From: Hyphomicrobiales bacterium
GTDB taxonomy: Bacteria; Pseudomonadota; Alphaproteobacteria; Rhizobiales; Rhizobiaceae
DNA: 64,000 nucleotides
Assembly: GCA_900467685.1 (NCBI GenBank)
Contig: UBQX01000011.1
Coordinates: 1 to 64,000 of the forward strand
Direction of reading: 5' to 3'
This document shows positions 1-9,848 of this stretch, piece by piece. Every line of letters starts with the position of its first letter. Within the stretch, counting starts at the first letter, position 1. Position numbers and translations under genes: made by a program. Under the pieces are notes generated by a model, which did no database searches, had not been told where the DNA came from, and was given only the letters and a program-made list of their open reading frames with translations.

Positions 1-13
1 GGGGGGGGGGGGG
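1..13. repeat. Poly-G homopolymer run at window edge
   Basis: Thirteen consecutive G residues open the window and may extend beyond it. They lie just past the end of the leucine operon, next to a short hairpin (GCACCC/GGGTGC at about 17-30) that follows the HMG-CoA lyase stop codon. On the transcript strand this reads as a hairpin followed by poly-C, which is not a normal intrinsic terminator. A run this long is either a slippage-prone tract or a sequencing/assembly artefact. Confidence 0.6.
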
Positions 14-38
14 CGGCACCCGAAGAGGGTGCGGAATT

Positions 39-905
39 TCACTCCGCAGACAATCGCGCAATCCGCCCGATCATGAAGGCCTCTGCCACCGCCAGCTTCT
101 CGCGGTCTATCCCCGTCTCCAAACCCCTGGCGTGCAGCATATCGACCAGCGGACCAGTCGCAACATTCCCCTTCGCGCCCGGCGCATAGGGACACCCGCC
201 GAGCCCGCCGACCGCGCTGTCAAAGGTCCGCAGCCCCAAATCCAGGCTCGCCTCGACATTCGAAAGCGCCCGGTTGCCGGTGTCATGATAATGGCCGGCC
301 AGTCGCTCTGCTGGCACCGCCCGCAGCACCTCTTGCAGCATCGCAGAAATCGTCTTGGGCGTGCCTGCGCCAATGGTATCCCCGAGCGAAACCTCGTAGC
401 AGCCCTGAGCCATCAGCCGCTCCGCAACGGCACGGACAGAAGACGGCGCAATCGGCCCCTCATAGGGACAGGCGACGACACAGGAAACATACCCCCGCAC
501 CGGAAGACCCGCCGCTTGCGCCGCATCGAGAACCGGCGCGAAACGCGCAAAACTCTCTTCAATCGAGCAATTGATGTTCTTCTGGCTGAACGTCTCGGAC
601 GCCGAGGCGAAGATCGCCACCTCATCCGCACCCGCCGCCAGAGCTGCCTCAAAACCCTTCATGTTCGGCGTCAGCACGCCATAGGTCACGCCCGGCCGTC
701 GCCGAATTCCGGCCATGACCTGACCCGCATCCGCCATCTGCGGCACCCATTTCGGCGACACGAAGCTTGTCGCTTCGATCTTGGAGAATCCGGCTTCGGA
801 CAGGAGATCGATCAGCGCGATCTTGTCGACGGTCGGCACGATCTCCTTCTCGTTCTGCAAGCCGTCGCGCGGGCCGACTTCGTAGATCGTGACGAACTCA
901 GCCAT
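39..905 (-). CDS. mvaB: Hydroxymethylglutaryl-CoA lyase
   Basis: Cleaves 3-hydroxy-3-methylglutaryl-CoA to acetyl-CoA and acetoacetate, the last step of leucine degradation. The 288-residue length is normal for bacterial HMG-CoA lyases and the fold is a DRE-TIM barrel. Visible residues are the N-terminal GPRDGLQNE motif with Asp14, the metal ligands in HYHDT (His205, His207), and the family signature GGLGGCPYAPGAKGN with catalytic Cys238. The start overlaps the end of the biotin subunit gene by 8 bp, so the two are translationally linked. It is the last gene of an operon with tetR, ivd, mccB and mccA. The symbol mvaB is the usual one for the family; some genomes use liuE. Confidence 0.95.
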   Translation of the reverse strand: MAEFVTIYEVGPRDGLQNEKEIVPTVDKIALIDLLSEAGFSKIEATSFVSPKWVPQMADAGQVMAGIRRRPGVTYGVLTPNMKGFEAALAAGADEVAIFASASETFSQKNINCSIEESFARFAPVLDAAQAAGLPVRGYVSCVVACPYEGPIAPSSVRAVAERLMAQGCYEVSLGDTIGAGTPKTISAMLQEVLRAVPAERLAGHYHDTGNRALSNVEASLDLGLRTFDSAVGGLGGCPYAPGAKGNVATGPLVDMLHARGLETGIDREKLAVAEAFMIGRIARLSAE

Positions 906-3027
906 CGGCGGCGTCCTTGAGCTTCACGAGCACCGCGCCGCCTTCCGCCTGACCGCCCTCGCTCGCATAAACGGCCTCGACCACCCCGTCACGCGGCGCT
1001 TTCAGCGTATGCTCCATCTTCATCGCCTCCATGACGAGAAGCCGGTCTCCCGCCTTCACGGTATCGCCAGCCTTCACTTCGACGAGACGCACGACCCCGG
1101 TCATCGGGGCGAGAACGTCGCCGGAGGAGCCATGCGCGGCATCCGCACCGACAAGCGGGTCGGGATGCAGGAAGACGAAAGTTTCGCCGTCGAGAAGGAC
1201 GGAGATGGACTTGCCGGCGCGGGTCGGGTTGACGACGACGCGGGCGGCGAGGTTGGCGGAGGCACCGTTGCGTTCGGAGCGGGCGGAGATGGTAAGCGCA
1301 GCGGGCTTGGCACCCCCCTCTGCCCTGCCGGGCATCTCCCCCTCAAGGGGGGAGATTGGCCGTGCGGCAGCCACTTGCTCCCACTCTCCCCCCTTGAGGG
1401 GGAGATGTCGCGAAGCGACAGAGGGGGGTGCCGCGCACTCCATGTTCACCTGAGAAAACGTCGCCTCCTCCGCACCGCCCACGAGGCGATACTCCTTGCC
1501 ATCCGAGACAAGTCGCCGCTCCAGCCGCTCCCCGTCATGCAAGAAGACCACCCGCTGCGCCGCCTCGCCCCAATGCCGGAAACCGGCATGGGGAGCCGCG
1601 GGGTTGATCTCCAGCGCCGCGAACACCGCCGCGAAAATGGCTTCTTGAGAAAGCTCCGACTTACGCAAAAGCAAATCCAGATGCCGCTCGATCAGTCCCG
1701 TATCCATCCGTCCGGCGCGGAAAATCTCATCCTTCGACAACGCCCGCAGGAAATCACGATTGGTCGCAAGCCCGGCGATATGCGTTCCGCCCAGCGCAGC
1801 GCCCAGCCGGTCCAGCGCCGCATCGCGCGTCTCGCCATGCGCGATCACCTTGGCGATCATCGGATCATAGAAGGGTGACACGGTATCACCACCGACCACG
1901 CCGCCGTCAATGCGCACGCCCTCGCCGGACCCGAACGCCAGATGATCGATCCGCCCCGCCTGCGGCAGGAAACCGCCCGCCGGGTCTTCCGCATAGAGCC
2001 GCGCCTCGACGGCGTGACCATGGATTCGGATATCTTCCTGCGTGACCGGCAGCGGCTCGCCGCTTGCGACGCGCATTTGCCATTCGACGAGATCGAAGCC
2101 GGTGATCGCCTCAGTCACCGGATGCTCGACCTGAAGCCGGGTGTTCATTTCCATGAACCAGAACCCATCCGGCCGCAGCGGCCCCGAACCATCGGCAATG
2201 AACTCGATCGTGCCGGCGCCCTTGTAGTTCACCGCCGCAGCCGCCTTGACGGCAGCGCCCGTCATCGCCGCGCGCACATCCTCGCTCATGCCGGGCGCGG
2301 GTGCTTCCTCGATCACCTTCTGATGCCGTCGCTGCAACGAGCAATCGCGCTCGAAGAGATGGACGATATGGCCGTGGCTGTCGCCGAAGACCTGCACCTC
2401 GATATGGCGCGGCGAGGAAATGTATTTCTCGATCAGCACCTTGTCGTCGCCGAAGGAGGACTTGGCCTCGCGCCGGCAGCTCTCCAGCGCCGCCGAGAAA
2501 TCTTCCGCCCGCTCGACCCGCCGCATGCCCTTGCCGCCACCGCCGGCAGACGCCTTGATCAACACCGGATAGCCGATGCGATCTGCCTCGCCCTCAAGAA
2601 ACGCCGCATCCTGCGTGTCACCATGATAGCCTGGCACGACGGGGACGCCCGCCTCTTCCATCAGACGCTTAGCCGCGTCCTTCAGCCCCATCGCCCGGAT
2701 GGAGGAAGCCGACGGGCCGACGAAAACAAGACCGGCCTTCTCCACCGCATCAACGAAATCCGGGTTTTCCGAAAGAAACCCGTAGCCCGGATGAATGGCT
2801 TCCGCGCCCGTCGCTATTGCGGCGGCGATGATCTTTTCGCCGGATAAGTAACTTTCGCGCGCCGGTGAGGGTCCGATATGCACGGACTCATCGGCTTGAC
2901 GCACATGCTGCGCATGGGTGTCCGCGTCCGAATAGACGGCAACGGCCCGGATACCGAGCTGCCTTGCAGTACGAATGATCCGGCAGGCGATTTCGCCGCG
3001 ATTGGCGATCAGGATCTTGGAAAACAT
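898..3027 (-). CDS. mccA: Methylcrotonyl-CoA carboxylase, biotin-containing alpha subunit
   Basis: Carboxylates biotin with ATP and bicarbonate, for transfer to 3-methylcrotonyl-CoA by the beta subunit. Domain order: biotin carboxylase N-domain from residue 1 (KILIANRGEIACRI), ATP-grasp with the glycine-rich loop GGGGKGM near 160, biotin-carboxylase C-domain to about 445, a linker, then the biotinyl domain ending the protein with VMEAMKMEH, where Lys670 is the biotinylation site. At 709 residues it is longer than usual because about 40 residues (533-573, containing LPLKGGE and SPLEGEM) are encoded by a palindromic repeat inserted in frame at 1311-1430. The RBS GAGGTG precedes the ATG and the gene follows mccB by 9 bp. 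Acyl specificity (methylcrotonyl rather than geranyl) is inferred from ivd and HMG-CoA lyase in the operon. Confidence 0.93.
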   Translation of the reverse strand: MFSKILIANRGEIACRIIRTARQLGIRAVAVYSDADTHAQHVRQADESVHIGPSPARESYLSGEKIIAAAIATGAEAIHPGYGFLSENPDFVDAVEKAGLVFVGPSASSIRAMGLKDAAKRLMEEAGVPVVPGYHGDTQDAAFLEGEADRIGYPVLIKASAGGGGKGMRRVERAEDFSAALESCRREAKSSFGDDKVLIEKYISSPRHIEVQVFGDSHGHIVHLFERDCSLQRRHQKVIEEAPAPGMSEDVRAAMTGAAVKAAAAVNYKGAGTIEFIADGSGPLRPDGFWFMEMNTRLQVEHPVTEAITGFDLVEWQMRVASGEPLPVTQEDIRIHGHAVEARLYAEDPAGGFLPQAGRIDHLAFGSGEGVRIDGGVVGGDTVSPFYDPMIAKVIAHGETRDAALDRLGAALGGTHIAGLATNRDFLRALSKDEIFRAGRMDTGLIERHLDLLLRKSELSQEAIFAAVFAALEINPAAPHAGFRHWGEAAQRVVFLHDGERLERRLVSDGKEYRLVGGAEEATFSQVNMECAAPPSVASRHLPLKGGEWEQVAAARPISPLEGEMPGRAEGGAKPAALTISARSERNGASANLAARVVVNPTRAGKSISVLLDGETFVFLHPDPLVGADAAHGSSGDVLAPMTGVVRLVEVKAGDTVKAGDRLLVMEAMKMEHTLKAPRDGVVEAVYASEGGQAEGGAVLVKLKDAADG
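1311..1430. repeat. 120-bp palindromic repeat inserted in frame within mccA
   Basis: The element is bounded by perfect 12-bp terminal inverted repeats, CACCCCCCTCTG at 1311-1322 and CAGAGGGGGGTG at 1419-1430. Inside are two facing arms, ATCTCCCCCTCAAGGGG at about 1334 and CCCCTTGAGGGGGAGAT at about 1390, separated by a short unique core. The length is 120 bp, exactly 40 codons, so the mccA reading frame is preserved. A related but shorter palindrome lies outside genes at 40062-40098. Peptides like SPLEGEM and LPLKGGE are typical translations of such rhizobial elements (known from experience, not searched). Confidence 0.85.
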
Positions 3028-3036
3028 GTCTTCACC

Positions 3037-4635
3037 TCACATCCTGAACAGGCCGAATTTCGTGTCTTCGACGGGCGCATTGAGCGCGGTGCGCAGCGAC
3101 AAGGCCACCACCTCGCGGGTCTTCTCCGGATCGATGATCCCGTCGTCCCACAGCCGCGCCGAGGCATAGAGCGGGGCCGATTGCCGCTCGAACTGTTCCA
3201 GCGTCGGGCGCTTGAACTCCGCCTCGTCCTCCGCCGACCATGTCCCACCCTTGGCCTCGATCCCGGCGCGGCGAACGCTCGCGAGAACGCCTGCCGCCTG
3301 CGGCCCGCCCATGACGGAAATGCGGGCATTGGGCCACATCCAGAGAAAGCGCGGCCCGTAAGCGCGCCCGCACATTCCGTAATTGCCGGCGCCATAGGAG
3401 CCGCCGATGATGACCGTGACTTTCGGAACCGCAGCGGTGGAGACCGCCGTCACCAGCTTCGCCCCGTCCTTGGCGATCCCGCCGGCCTCATATTTCGAAC
3501 CGACCATGAAGCCGGTGATGTTCTGCAGGAAGAGCAGCGGAATTTTCCGCTGGCAGCAGAGTTCGATGAAATGCGCGCCCTTCTGCGAACTCTCGGAAAA
3601 GAGCACGCCATTGTTGGCGATGATCCCGACCGGCACGCCATCGACATGGGCAAAGCCGGCCACAATCGTGGTGCCATAGCGCGGCTTGAACTCGTCGAAA
3701 TCCGAACCGTCGACGATGCGGGCGATGACCTCGCGGACATCGTAAGGCGTCTTCGCATCCGCCGGCACAAGGCCCATGATGTCGGAAGCCGGGTGAAGCG
3801 GCGCTTGGGGCCGCTGGAGCGCGATATTCGGCTGCGGCGCGGGGCCGAGATGCTTGACGATCTGGCGGGCCAGCGCCAGCGCATGATCGTCATTGTCGGC
3901 GAGATAGTCGGCAACGCCGGAGAGCCGCGTATGCGTATCGCCCCCGCCAAGCGTTTCGGCGTCAATCACTTCGCCCGTCGCCTCCTTCACCAGCGGCGGG
4001 CCGGCGAGGAAGATCGTGCCCTGGTTCTTCACGATGATGGTCTGGTCGCACATGGCCGGCACATAGGCCCCGCCGGCCGTGCAGGAGCCCATGACGACCG
4101 CGATCTGCGCGATGCCGGCAGCACTCATGCGCGCCTGATTGTAGAAGATGCGCCCAAAATGCTCCTTGTCTGGAAACACCTCGTCCTGGTTCGGCAGGTT
4201 CGCGCCGCCCGAATCCACGAGGTAGAGGCAAGGCAGCCGGTTTTCGGAGGCGATTTCCTGCGCCCGCAGATGCTTCTTGACCGTTAGCGGATAGTAAGTC
4301 CCACCTTTCACAGTAGCGTCGTTGCAGACGATCATGCAATCGCGGCCCATGACCTTGCCGATCCCGGCAATGACCCCTGCCGACGGGATATCATCGTCGT
4401 AGACGCCGCTCGCGGCAAAGAGGCCGACTTCCAGAAAGGGCGAGCCCGGATCGAGAAGCCCAGCCACGCGGTCGCGCGGCAGAAGCTTGCCGCGCTTGAC
4501 ATGTCGCGCCCGCGCCGCCTCCGGCCCGCCGGCCATAATCCGCCGCGCCTCGGTTTCGATGGCGGCACGATGAACCTGCATCGCAGCGCGGTTGGTCTCT
4601 GCTTCCGGGGGAAGCGGCGTTCCGATGATCGTCAT
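3037..4635 (-). CDS. mccB: Methylcrotonyl-CoA carboxylase, carboxyltransferase beta subunit
   Basis: Transfers the carboxyl group from carboxybiotin to 3-methylcrotonyl-CoA, giving 3-methylglutaconyl-CoA. The 532-residue protein has the two crotonase-like carboxyltransferase halves of the family. The N-terminal half contains [19 protein letters not shown] and the CoA-site region around [15 protein letters not shown]. The C-terminal half contains [15 protein letters not shown] and [10 protein letters not shown]. The RBS GGGAG lies 7 bases before the ATG. It starts 16 bp after the ivd stop codon and ends 9 bp before mccA. There is no glutaconyl-CoA hydratase gene in the operon within this window, so that step must be encoded elsewhere. 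I am very sure of the family, and the operon makes the substrate clear. Confidence 0.95.
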   Translation of the reverse strand: MTIIGTPLPPEAETNRAAMQVHRAAIETEARRIMAGGPEAARARHVKRGKLLPRDRVAGLLDPGSPFLEVGLFAASGVYDDDIPSAGVIAGIGKVMGRDCMIVCNDATVKGGTYYPLTVKKHLRAQEIASENRLPCLYLVDSGGANLPNQDEVFPDKEHFGRIFYNQARMSAAGIAQIAVVMGSCTAGGAYVPAMCDQTIIVKNQGTIFLAGPPLVKEATGEVIDAETLGGGDTHTRLSGVADYLADNDDHALALARQIVKHLGPAPQPNIALQRPQAPLHPASDIMGLVPADAKTPYDVREVIARIVDGSDFDEFKPRYGTTIVAGFAHVDGVPVGIIANNGVLFSESSQKGAHFIELCCQRKIPLLFLQNITGFMVGSKYEAGGIAKDGAKLVTAVSTAAVPKVTVIIGGSYGAGNYGMCGRAYGPRFLWMWPNARISVMGGPQAAGVLASVRRAGIEAKGGTWSAEDEAEFKRPTLEQFERQSAPLYASARLWDDGIIDPEKTREVVALSLRTALNAPVEDTKFGLFRM

Positions 4636-4651
4636 GGCTTCACTCCCGGCT

Positions 4652-5815
4652 TCAGCGCATTGCGCTCATCAATTCGCGACCGATCAGCATCCGCCGGATT
4701 TCCGACGTGCCTGCGCCAATCTCCATCAGCTTGGCATCGCGGAAGATGCGGCTCACCGCGCTGTCATTGAGGAAGCCCGCGCCGCCCATGGCCTGAACGG
4801 CCTGATGCGCGACCTCCATGCCCTTCTCCGACGCATAAAGCACGCAGGCCGCAGCGTCCTGCCGGGTGATCTCGCCGCGATCACAGGCAGCAGCGGCCGC
4901 ATAAACATAGGCGCGGGAAGAGTTCATCGCGGTGTACATGTCGGCGATCTTGCCCTGCATGAGCTGGAAATCGCCGATGGACTGGCCGAACTGCTTGCGC
5001 TCGACCATGTAAGGCATGATTTCGTCCAGGCAAGCCGCCATGATGCCGAGCCCGATGCCGGAGAGCACCACGCGCTCGAAATCCAGGCCGGACATGAGAA
5101 CACGCGCGCCCCTGCCCTCTTCGCCGAGCACGTTCTCGAACGGCACTTCGACATTCTCGAAGATCAGCTCGCCGGTATTGGAACCGCGCATGCCGAGCTT
5201 GTCGAAATGCGGCGAGGTGGAGAAACCCTTCATCGTCTTCTCGATGATAAAGGCCGTCACGCCCTTGGAGCCGCCGTCCGGATCGGTCTTGGCATAGACC
5301 ACCAGCGTATCGGCATCCGGGCCGTTGGTGATCCAGTATTTCGAGCCATTGAGGACATAGCGATCATTGCGCTTGTCGGCCCGCAGTTTCATCGAGATCA
5401 CGTCGGAGCCGGCACTCGTCTCGGACATGGCGAGCGCGCCTATATGCTCGCCGGAAACGAGCTTCGGCAGATATTTCCGCTTCTGCTCGGCGTTGCCGTT
5501 CAGCTTGATCTGGTTGACGCACAGATTGGAATGCGCGCCATAGGACAGCGACACGGAAGCAGAGGCGCGCGCAATCTCCTCGACCACGATGGTGTGCGCC
5601 AGATAGCCCATATCGACGCCGCCGAACTCTTCCGGGACGGTGACGCCCAGGAAGCCCATCGCGCCCATTTCGGGCCAGAGCTCGTTGGGGAAGGCATTGC
5701 AACGGTCGATCTCGGCGGCGTGCGGCTTCAGCTTCTCCTGCGCCCAGCGATGCGCGGCCTCCTGCAGGGCCTCGATCTCTTCGCTGTGCCCAAACCGCAT
5801 CGTATGATGAAACAT
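4652..5815 (-). CDS. ivd: Isovaleryl-CoA dehydrogenase
   Basis: FAD flavoprotein that oxidises isovaleryl-CoA to 3-methylcrotonyl-CoA and passes electrons to ETF. At 387 residues it has the normal acyl-CoA dehydrogenase length. The N-terminal helical domain starts MFHHTMRFG. The middle beta domain holds MSETSAGSD and [11 protein letters not shown]. The catalytic glutamate is expected in [11 protein letters not shown], the position used by isovaleryl-CoA dehydrogenases rather than by short-chain enzymes. The C-terminus carries [16 protein letters not shown]. The start at MFHHTM is preferred over an upstream ATG at 5851 because GGGAGGAAG sits 5-6 bases before it. It follows the TetR gene by about 70 bp on the same strand. 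The gene is also called liuA. Confidence 0.94.
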   Translation of the reverse strand: MFHHTMRFGHSEEIEALQEAAHRWAQEKLKPHAAEIDRCNAFPNELWPEMGAMGFLGVTVPEEFGGVDMGYLAHTIVVEEIARASASVSLSYGAHSNLCVNQIKLNGNAEQKRKYLPKLVSGEHIGALAMSETSAGSDVISMKLRADKRNDRYVLNGSKYWITNGPDADTLVVYAKTDPDGGSKGVTAFIIEKTMKGFSTSPHFDKLGMRGSNTGELIFENVEVPFENVLGEEGRGARVLMSGLDFERVVLSGIGLGIMAACLDEIMPYMVERKQFGQSIGDFQLMQGKIADMYTAMNSSRAYVYAAAAACDRGEITRQDAAACVLYASEKGMEVAHQAVQAMGGAGFLNDSAVSRIFRDAKLMEIGAGTSEIRRMLIGRELMSAMR

Positions 5816-5887
5816 GTCTTCCTCCCGTTGCTGCATGTCGCTGAGGCCCAAGCCGGGGTAAACGTCAGCGACACGCGAATTCCCGTT

Positions 5888-6475
5888 TCAGGTAACGCTC
5901 TTCAGCACCATCTCGACATAGAGTTCTTCGATCTTCTCACGGCTGAGACGTCCCCCGGTGCGATACCAGGTGTTGACACCCGTCAGCATGGCGAGAATGG
6001 CCATGGCGGCGACATGCGGCTCCTCCAGCCGGAATTCGCCCGCCTCGGCTCCCTTGGCCAGGATAGATTTGAGTTCGCCTTCGTAGGTCTTGCGCAGGGT
6101 TTCCACGGCCGCGAAGCCATCCGGCTCCAGAGCCCGCAGCTCCATATAGGAGATGAAGACCGCGTCGGCCCTGCTGATATGATGGCGGATATGGAAGCGG
6201 GCAAAGCGCGTCAGCGCCGCGCGGGGCGTCTCGCCGTCCTGCCGCTCGTCAGCATAAGCGGCCAGCAACTCCTCCATATGCTCCTTCATGAGGGTCACGA
6301 GGATCTGCTGCTTGGTCGGGAAATACTGGTAGAGCGCGCTCGCCTGCACGCCGACGGCGGAGGCAATCTGGCGCATCGAGACGGCGTCATAGCCGTGCCG
6401 CGCGAACAGCTTCAGGCTCTCCTGCCTGATCGCCCGCGCCGTCGTCTCGCCATTCGCTCCCGCCTGCCGCGCCAT
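5888..6475 (-). CDS. TetR family regulator of the leucine degradation operon
   Basis: A 195-residue regulator with an N-terminal TetR helix-turn-helix at about residues 14-60 (RQESLKLFARHGYDAVSMRQI, then VQASALYQYFPTKQQI) and a helical ligand-binding C-terminal domain. It is the first gene of the minus-strand operon and is followed by ivd, mccB, mccA and mvaB, so it probably represses its own operon and senses an acyl-CoA intermediate; that is inference from position. In several proteobacteria leucine/isovalerate genes are controlled by MerR-type LiuR or TetR-type regulators. The RBS TGGAG precedes the ATG. No symbol is assigned because the ligand is not evident. Confidence 0.88.
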   Translation of the reverse strand: MARQAGANGETTARAIRQESLKLFARHGYDAVSMRQIASAVGVQASALYQYFPTKQQILVTLMKEHMEELLAAYADERQDGETPRAALTRFARFHIRHHISRADAVFISYMELRALEPDGFAAVETLRKTYEGELKSILAKGAEAGEFRLEEPHVAAMAILAMLTGVNTWYRTGGRLSREKIEELYVEMVLKSVT

Positions 6476-6508
6476 CTTTTCTCCAGAAAGAAATGAACAT
6501 TCGTTAAA

Positions 6509-6538
6509 TTAATGGAACAGATCCCGCTTCGAGTCAAG
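6509..6538 (-). promoter_or_regulatory. Predicted sigma-70 promoter of the tetR-ivd-mccBA-mvaB operon
   Basis: On the minus strand a -35 box CTTGAC (6533-6538) is followed after 17-18 bases by CCATTA/CATTAA (6509-6515), which matches the alphaproteobacterial CTTGAC-N17-CTATAT pattern reasonably well. The start site would fall 25-30 bases before the TetR start codon. The A+T-rich stretch between (AACGAATGTTC) is only weakly palindromic, so it is a doubtful operator. Confidence 0.5.
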
Positions 6539-6562
6539 ATGGTGAGTCTGAACGCCGCCAAA

Positions 6563-6595
6563 CGAAAAAACCGCCGGGCTCATCACCCGGCGGTT
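6563..6595 (-). terminator. Intrinsic terminator after dnaJ
   Basis: On the minus strand, AACCGCCGGG pairs with CCCGGCGGTT around a short loop and is followed directly by six T residues. It lies about 28 bases beyond the dnaJ stop codon and ends the dnaK-dnaJ unit. Confidence 0.88.
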
Positions 6596-6622
6596 CCCGA
6601 TGTTCAGCCGATCAACCGGCTC

Positions 6623-7762
6623 TTATTCGAAGAATTCCTTCATCTTCGCGAAGAAGCCGGAAGATTCCGGATTGTTCTCCTTCGAGGAAATCTGGTCGAA
6701 TTCCTGCAGCAGTTCACGCTGGCGCTTGGTCAGCTTCTGCGGTGTTTCGATCATGATCTGGATGTAGAGATCGCCGGTCTGGTTGGACCGCATGATCGGC
6801 ATGCCCTTGCCCTTGAGGCGGAACTGCTTGCCGGTCTGCGTGCCTTCCGGGATCGTCACCCGCGATTTCGTGCCATCCAGCGTCGTCACGTCGAATTTGC
6901 CGCCGAGCGCCGCCGTCGTCATCGAGACAGGAACGGAGCAGTAAAGATCAGCCCCTTCCCGCTGGAAGAACTGGTGCGGCTTCACCGACATGAAGATATA
7001 GAGATCGCCCGACGGCCCGCCACGAAGCCCGGCCTCGCCCTCGCCCGTCAGGCGAATGCGCGTACCGTCCTCGATGCCCGCCGGGATGTTGACCGACAGC
7101 GACCGCTCTTCCTGAATCCGGCCATGACCATGGCACTTGGTGCAGGGATCGGTGATCGTCTGGCCACGGCCCTGGCAGGTCGGGCAGGTGCGTTCGATCG
7201 AGAAGAAGCCTTGCGCCGCGCGCACGCGCCCCGCACCCTGGCAGGTCGGGCAGGTCGTGGGCTTCGTTCCGGGCTTGGCACCCGAACCGCTGCAGACGTC
7301 GCAAGAGATCGTGGTCGGAACCCGGATTTGCGCCGTCTTGCCGGCGTAAGCTTCCTCGAGCGAAATCTCCATGTTGTAGCGAAGGTCGGCGCCGCGTTCG
7401 CGACCGCCGGATGAACGACGACCACGGCCGCCACCCATCATTTCGCCAAAGATATCCTCGAAGATATCCGAGAAGCCGCCCTGGCCGAAGCCCTGGCCAC
7501 CGCCCCCGAAAGGACCGCCGCCGCCCATGCCGCCCTGTTCGAAGGCCGCATGGCCGAAACGGTCATAGGCCGCCCGCTTCTGCGGGTCCTTGAGCGTTTC
7601 ATAGGCCTCGTTGATTTCCTTGAACTTCTTCTCGGCTTCCTTGTCATCCGGATTCTTGTCCGGATGATATTTCATCGCCATCTTGCGAAAGGCGCTTTTC
7701 AGCTCCTTTTCGTCGGCCGTCTTGGAGACGCCGAGCAATTCGTAAAAGTCCGCCTTTGCCAT
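6623..7762 (-). CDS. dnaJ: Chaperone protein DnaJ (Hsp40)
   Basis: Co-chaperone that stimulates DnaK ATPase and delivers unfolded clients. The 379-residue protein has the full type I layout: J-domain (residues 4-70) with the HPD tripeptide in KYHPDKNP, a Gly/Phe-rich linker (about 75-115) with repeated [14 protein letters not shown], four zinc-binding CxxCxGxG repeats ([32 protein letters not shown]; about 150-215), and two C-terminal substrate-binding domains. It follows dnaK on the same strand after a 73-bp gap that contains a strong hairpin, so it is probably expressed from the dnaK promoter at a lower level. Confidence 0.97.
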   Translation of the reverse strand: MAKADFYELLGVSKTADEKELKSAFRKMAMKYHPDKNPDDKEAEKKFKEINEAYETLKDPQKRAAYDRFGHAAFEQGGMGGGGPFGGGGQGFGQGGFSDIFEDIFGEMMGGGRGRRSSGGRERGADLRYNMEISLEEAYAGKTAQIRVPTTISCDVCSGSGAKPGTKPTTCPTCQGAGRVRAAQGFFSIERTCPTCQGRGQTITDPCTKCHGHGRIQEERSLSVNIPAGIEDGTRIRLTGEGEAGLRGGPSGDLYIFMSVKPHQFFQREGADLYCSVPVSMTTAALGGKFDVTTLDGTKSRVTIPEGTQTGKQFRLKGKGMPIMRSNQTGDLYIQIMIETPQKLTKRQRELLQEFDQISSKENNPESSGFFAKMKEFFE

Positions 7763-7789
7763 CGTCAGTCAGCTCCGCTTCCCGAGTGT

Positions 7790-7828
7790 CCGGCCGGATC
7801 AGGTCCTTGTCAGACCCGATCCGGCCGG
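7790..7828 (-). terminator. Hairpin in the dnaK-dnaJ intergenic gap
   Basis: An 11-bp perfect stem (CCGGCCGGATC with GATCCGGCCGG) and 17-base loop fills the short gap between dnaK and dnaJ. There is no T tract on the transcribed strand, so it is more likely an mRNA-stabilising or processing hairpin, or a leaky terminator that lowers dnaJ relative to dnaK, than a full terminator. Confidence 0.5.
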
Positions 7829-7835
7829 TTTGGCA

Positions 7836-9740
7836 TCAGGCCGACTTTTTCTTGTCGTCGTCGACTTCTTCATATTCGGCATCGACAACCTTGTCGTCGG
7901 CCGAAGCGCCGTGGGCCTCTTCCGAAGCCTGGCTCTGTTCATACATGGCCTGACCCAGCTTCATGGAAACCTCCATGAGCGTCTGCGTGCGGGCCTGCAG
8001 TTCTGCCAGATCCGGCTCTGCCTTTTCGACGGCTTCCTTCAGGCTGGCGATGGCATCCGCGATCGCGGTGCGATCGGCTTCGGAGACCTTGTCGCCGTAG
8101 TCCTTGAGAGACTTTTCCGAGGAGTGAATCAGGCTTTCGGCCTGGTTCTTGGCCTCCACGGTTTCGCGGCGCTTCTTGTCGGCGTCGGCATTGGCCTCGG
8201 CGTCCTTGACCATCTTCTCGATCTCGGCATCAGACAGACCGCCCGAAGCCTGGATACGGATCTGGTGCTCCTTGCCGGTACCCTTGTCCTTGGCCGAAAC
8301 CTGCACGATGCCGTTGGCGTCGATGTCGAACGTGACTTCGATCTGCGGCACGCCGCGCGGTGCCGGCGGGATGCCGACAAGGTCGAACTGGCCGAGCAGC
8401 TTGTTGTCTGCGGCCATTTCACGCTCGCCCTGCGAGACGCGAATGGTCACTGCGTTCTGGTTGTCTTCGGCCGTCGAGAAAGTCTGCGACTTCTTCGTCG
8501 GGATCGTCGTGTTGCGATCGATCAGACGGGTGAAGACGCCACCGAGCGTTTCGATGCCGAGCGACAGCGGGGTCACGTCGAGCAGCAGAACGTCCTTGAC
8601 GTCGCCCTGCAGAACACCGGCCTGGATGGCGGCGCCCATGGCAACCACTTCATCCGGGTTCACGCCCTTGTGCGGCTCCTTGCCGAACAGCTGCTTGACG
8701 ACTTCCTGCACCTTCGGCATGCGGCTCATGCCACCGACGAGAACGACTTCATCGATCTCGGCAGCCGTGACGCCGGCATCCTTGAGAGCTGCCTTGCACG
8801 GCGCGACGGTGCGCTGGACGAGATCGTCGACCAGGGCTTCGAACTTGGCGCGCGTCAGCTTCAGCGTCAGGTGCTTCGGGCCGGAAGCATCCGCCGTGAT
8901 GAACGGCAGGTTGATTTCGGTCTGCTGCGAGGACGACAGTTCGATCTTGGCCTTTTCGGCAGCTTCCTTGAGGCGCTGCAGAGCCAGCTTGTCCTTCTTC
9001 AGGTCGATGCCGTTGTCCTTCTTGAACTCGTCGGCAAGATATTCGACGAGACGCATGTCGAAATCTTCACCGCCGAGGAAGGTGTCGCCGTTGGTCGACT
9101 TCACTTCGAAGACGCCGTCGCCGATTTCGAGAACCGAGATATCGAACGTACCGCCGCCAAGGTCGTAAACGGCAATCGTCTTGCCTTCGCGCTTGTCGAG
9201 GCCATAGGCCAGAGCAGCCGCAGTCGGCTCGTTGATGATGCGGAGCACTTCGAGACCGGCGATCTTGCCGGCATCCTTGGTGGCCTGACGCTGGGCGTCG
9301 TTGAAGTAGGCCGGAACGGTGATGACGGCCTTTTCGACCTTTTCACCAAGGTAGGCTTCCGCCGTTTCCTTCATTTTCTGGAGAACCATGGCGGAGATCT
9401 GCGACGGAGAATAATCCGTGCCGCCGGCCTTTACCCAGGCATCGCCATTGCCGCCGCGAACGATTTCGTAGGGAACGAGACCCTTGTCCTTTTCAACCAG
9501 CTTGTCGTCGAAACGGCGGCCGATGAGGCGCTTGACGGCAAAAAGCGTGTTTTCAGGGTTGGTGACGGCCTGGCGCTTGGCCGGCTGGCCGACAAGACGC
9601 TCGCCATCGTCGTTGAAGGCGACCATCGAAGGCGTCGTACGCGCACCTTCGGCATTCTCGATGACCCGGGCGTCCTTGCCATCCATGACGGAGACGCAGG
9701 AGTTGGTCGTTCCAAGGTCGATACCAATTACTTTAGCCAT
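7836..9740 (-). CDS. dnaK: Chaperone protein DnaK (Hsp70)
   Basis: ATP-dependent chaperone. The protein of 634 residues starts [15 protein letters not shown], the phosphate-binding motif of Hsp70. The nucleotide-binding domain runs to about 385, with [29 protein letters not shown] and [10 protein letters not shown]. The interdomain linker [11 protein letters not shown] follows. The substrate-binding domain begins [11 protein letters not shown] and the lid ends in an acidic tail ([12 protein letters not shown]). An in-frame ATG 45 bases upstream exists, but the start at 9740 has a GGAGA ribosome site and matches the family. Transcription is expected from the RpoH-type promoter directly upstream, with dnaJ downstream. 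Confidence 0.98.
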   Translation of the reverse strand: MAKVIGIDLGTTNSCVSVMDGKDARVIENAEGARTTPSMVAFNDDGERLVGQPAKRQAVTNPENTLFAVKRLIGRRFDDKLVEKDKGLVPYEIVRGGNGDAWVKAGGTDYSPSQISAMVLQKMKETAEAYLGEKVEKAVITVPAYFNDAQRQATKDAGKIAGLEVLRIINEPTAAALAYGLDKREGKTIAVYDLGGGTFDISVLEIGDGVFEVKSTNGDTFLGGEDFDMRLVEYLADEFKKDNGIDLKKDKLALQRLKEAAEKAKIELSSSQQTEINLPFITADASGPKHLTLKLTRAKFEALVDDLVQRTVAPCKAALKDAGVTAAEIDEVVLVGGMSRMPKVQEVVKQLFGKEPHKGVNPDEVVAMGAAIQAGVLQGDVKDVLLLDVTPLSLGIETLGGVFTRLIDRNTTIPTKKSQTFSTAEDNQNAVTIRVSQGEREMAADNKLLGQFDLVGIPPAPRGVPQIEVTFDIDANGIVQVSAKDKGTGKEHQIRIQASGGLSDAEIEKMVKDAEANADADKKRRETVEAKNQAESLIHSSEKSLKDYGDKVSEADRTAIADAIASLKEAVEKAEPDLAELQARTQTLMEVSMKLGQAMYEQSQASEEAHGASADDKVVDAEYEEVDDDKKKSA

Positions 9741-9848
9741 GTTCATTCTCTCCTTGAAGCAAGCTGCCGGGACCCGGTCAGGCATTCCTTGGCAGCCCCT
9801 AACGGGATTACACTTGTCTATCGCAGCCTAAACTGCGGCGATGCGGGG

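Noticed and set aside
6490-6515. TetR operator upstream of the leucine operon
   Set aside because: The A+T-rich stretch is only weakly symmetric; it does not meet the standard of the other operators here.
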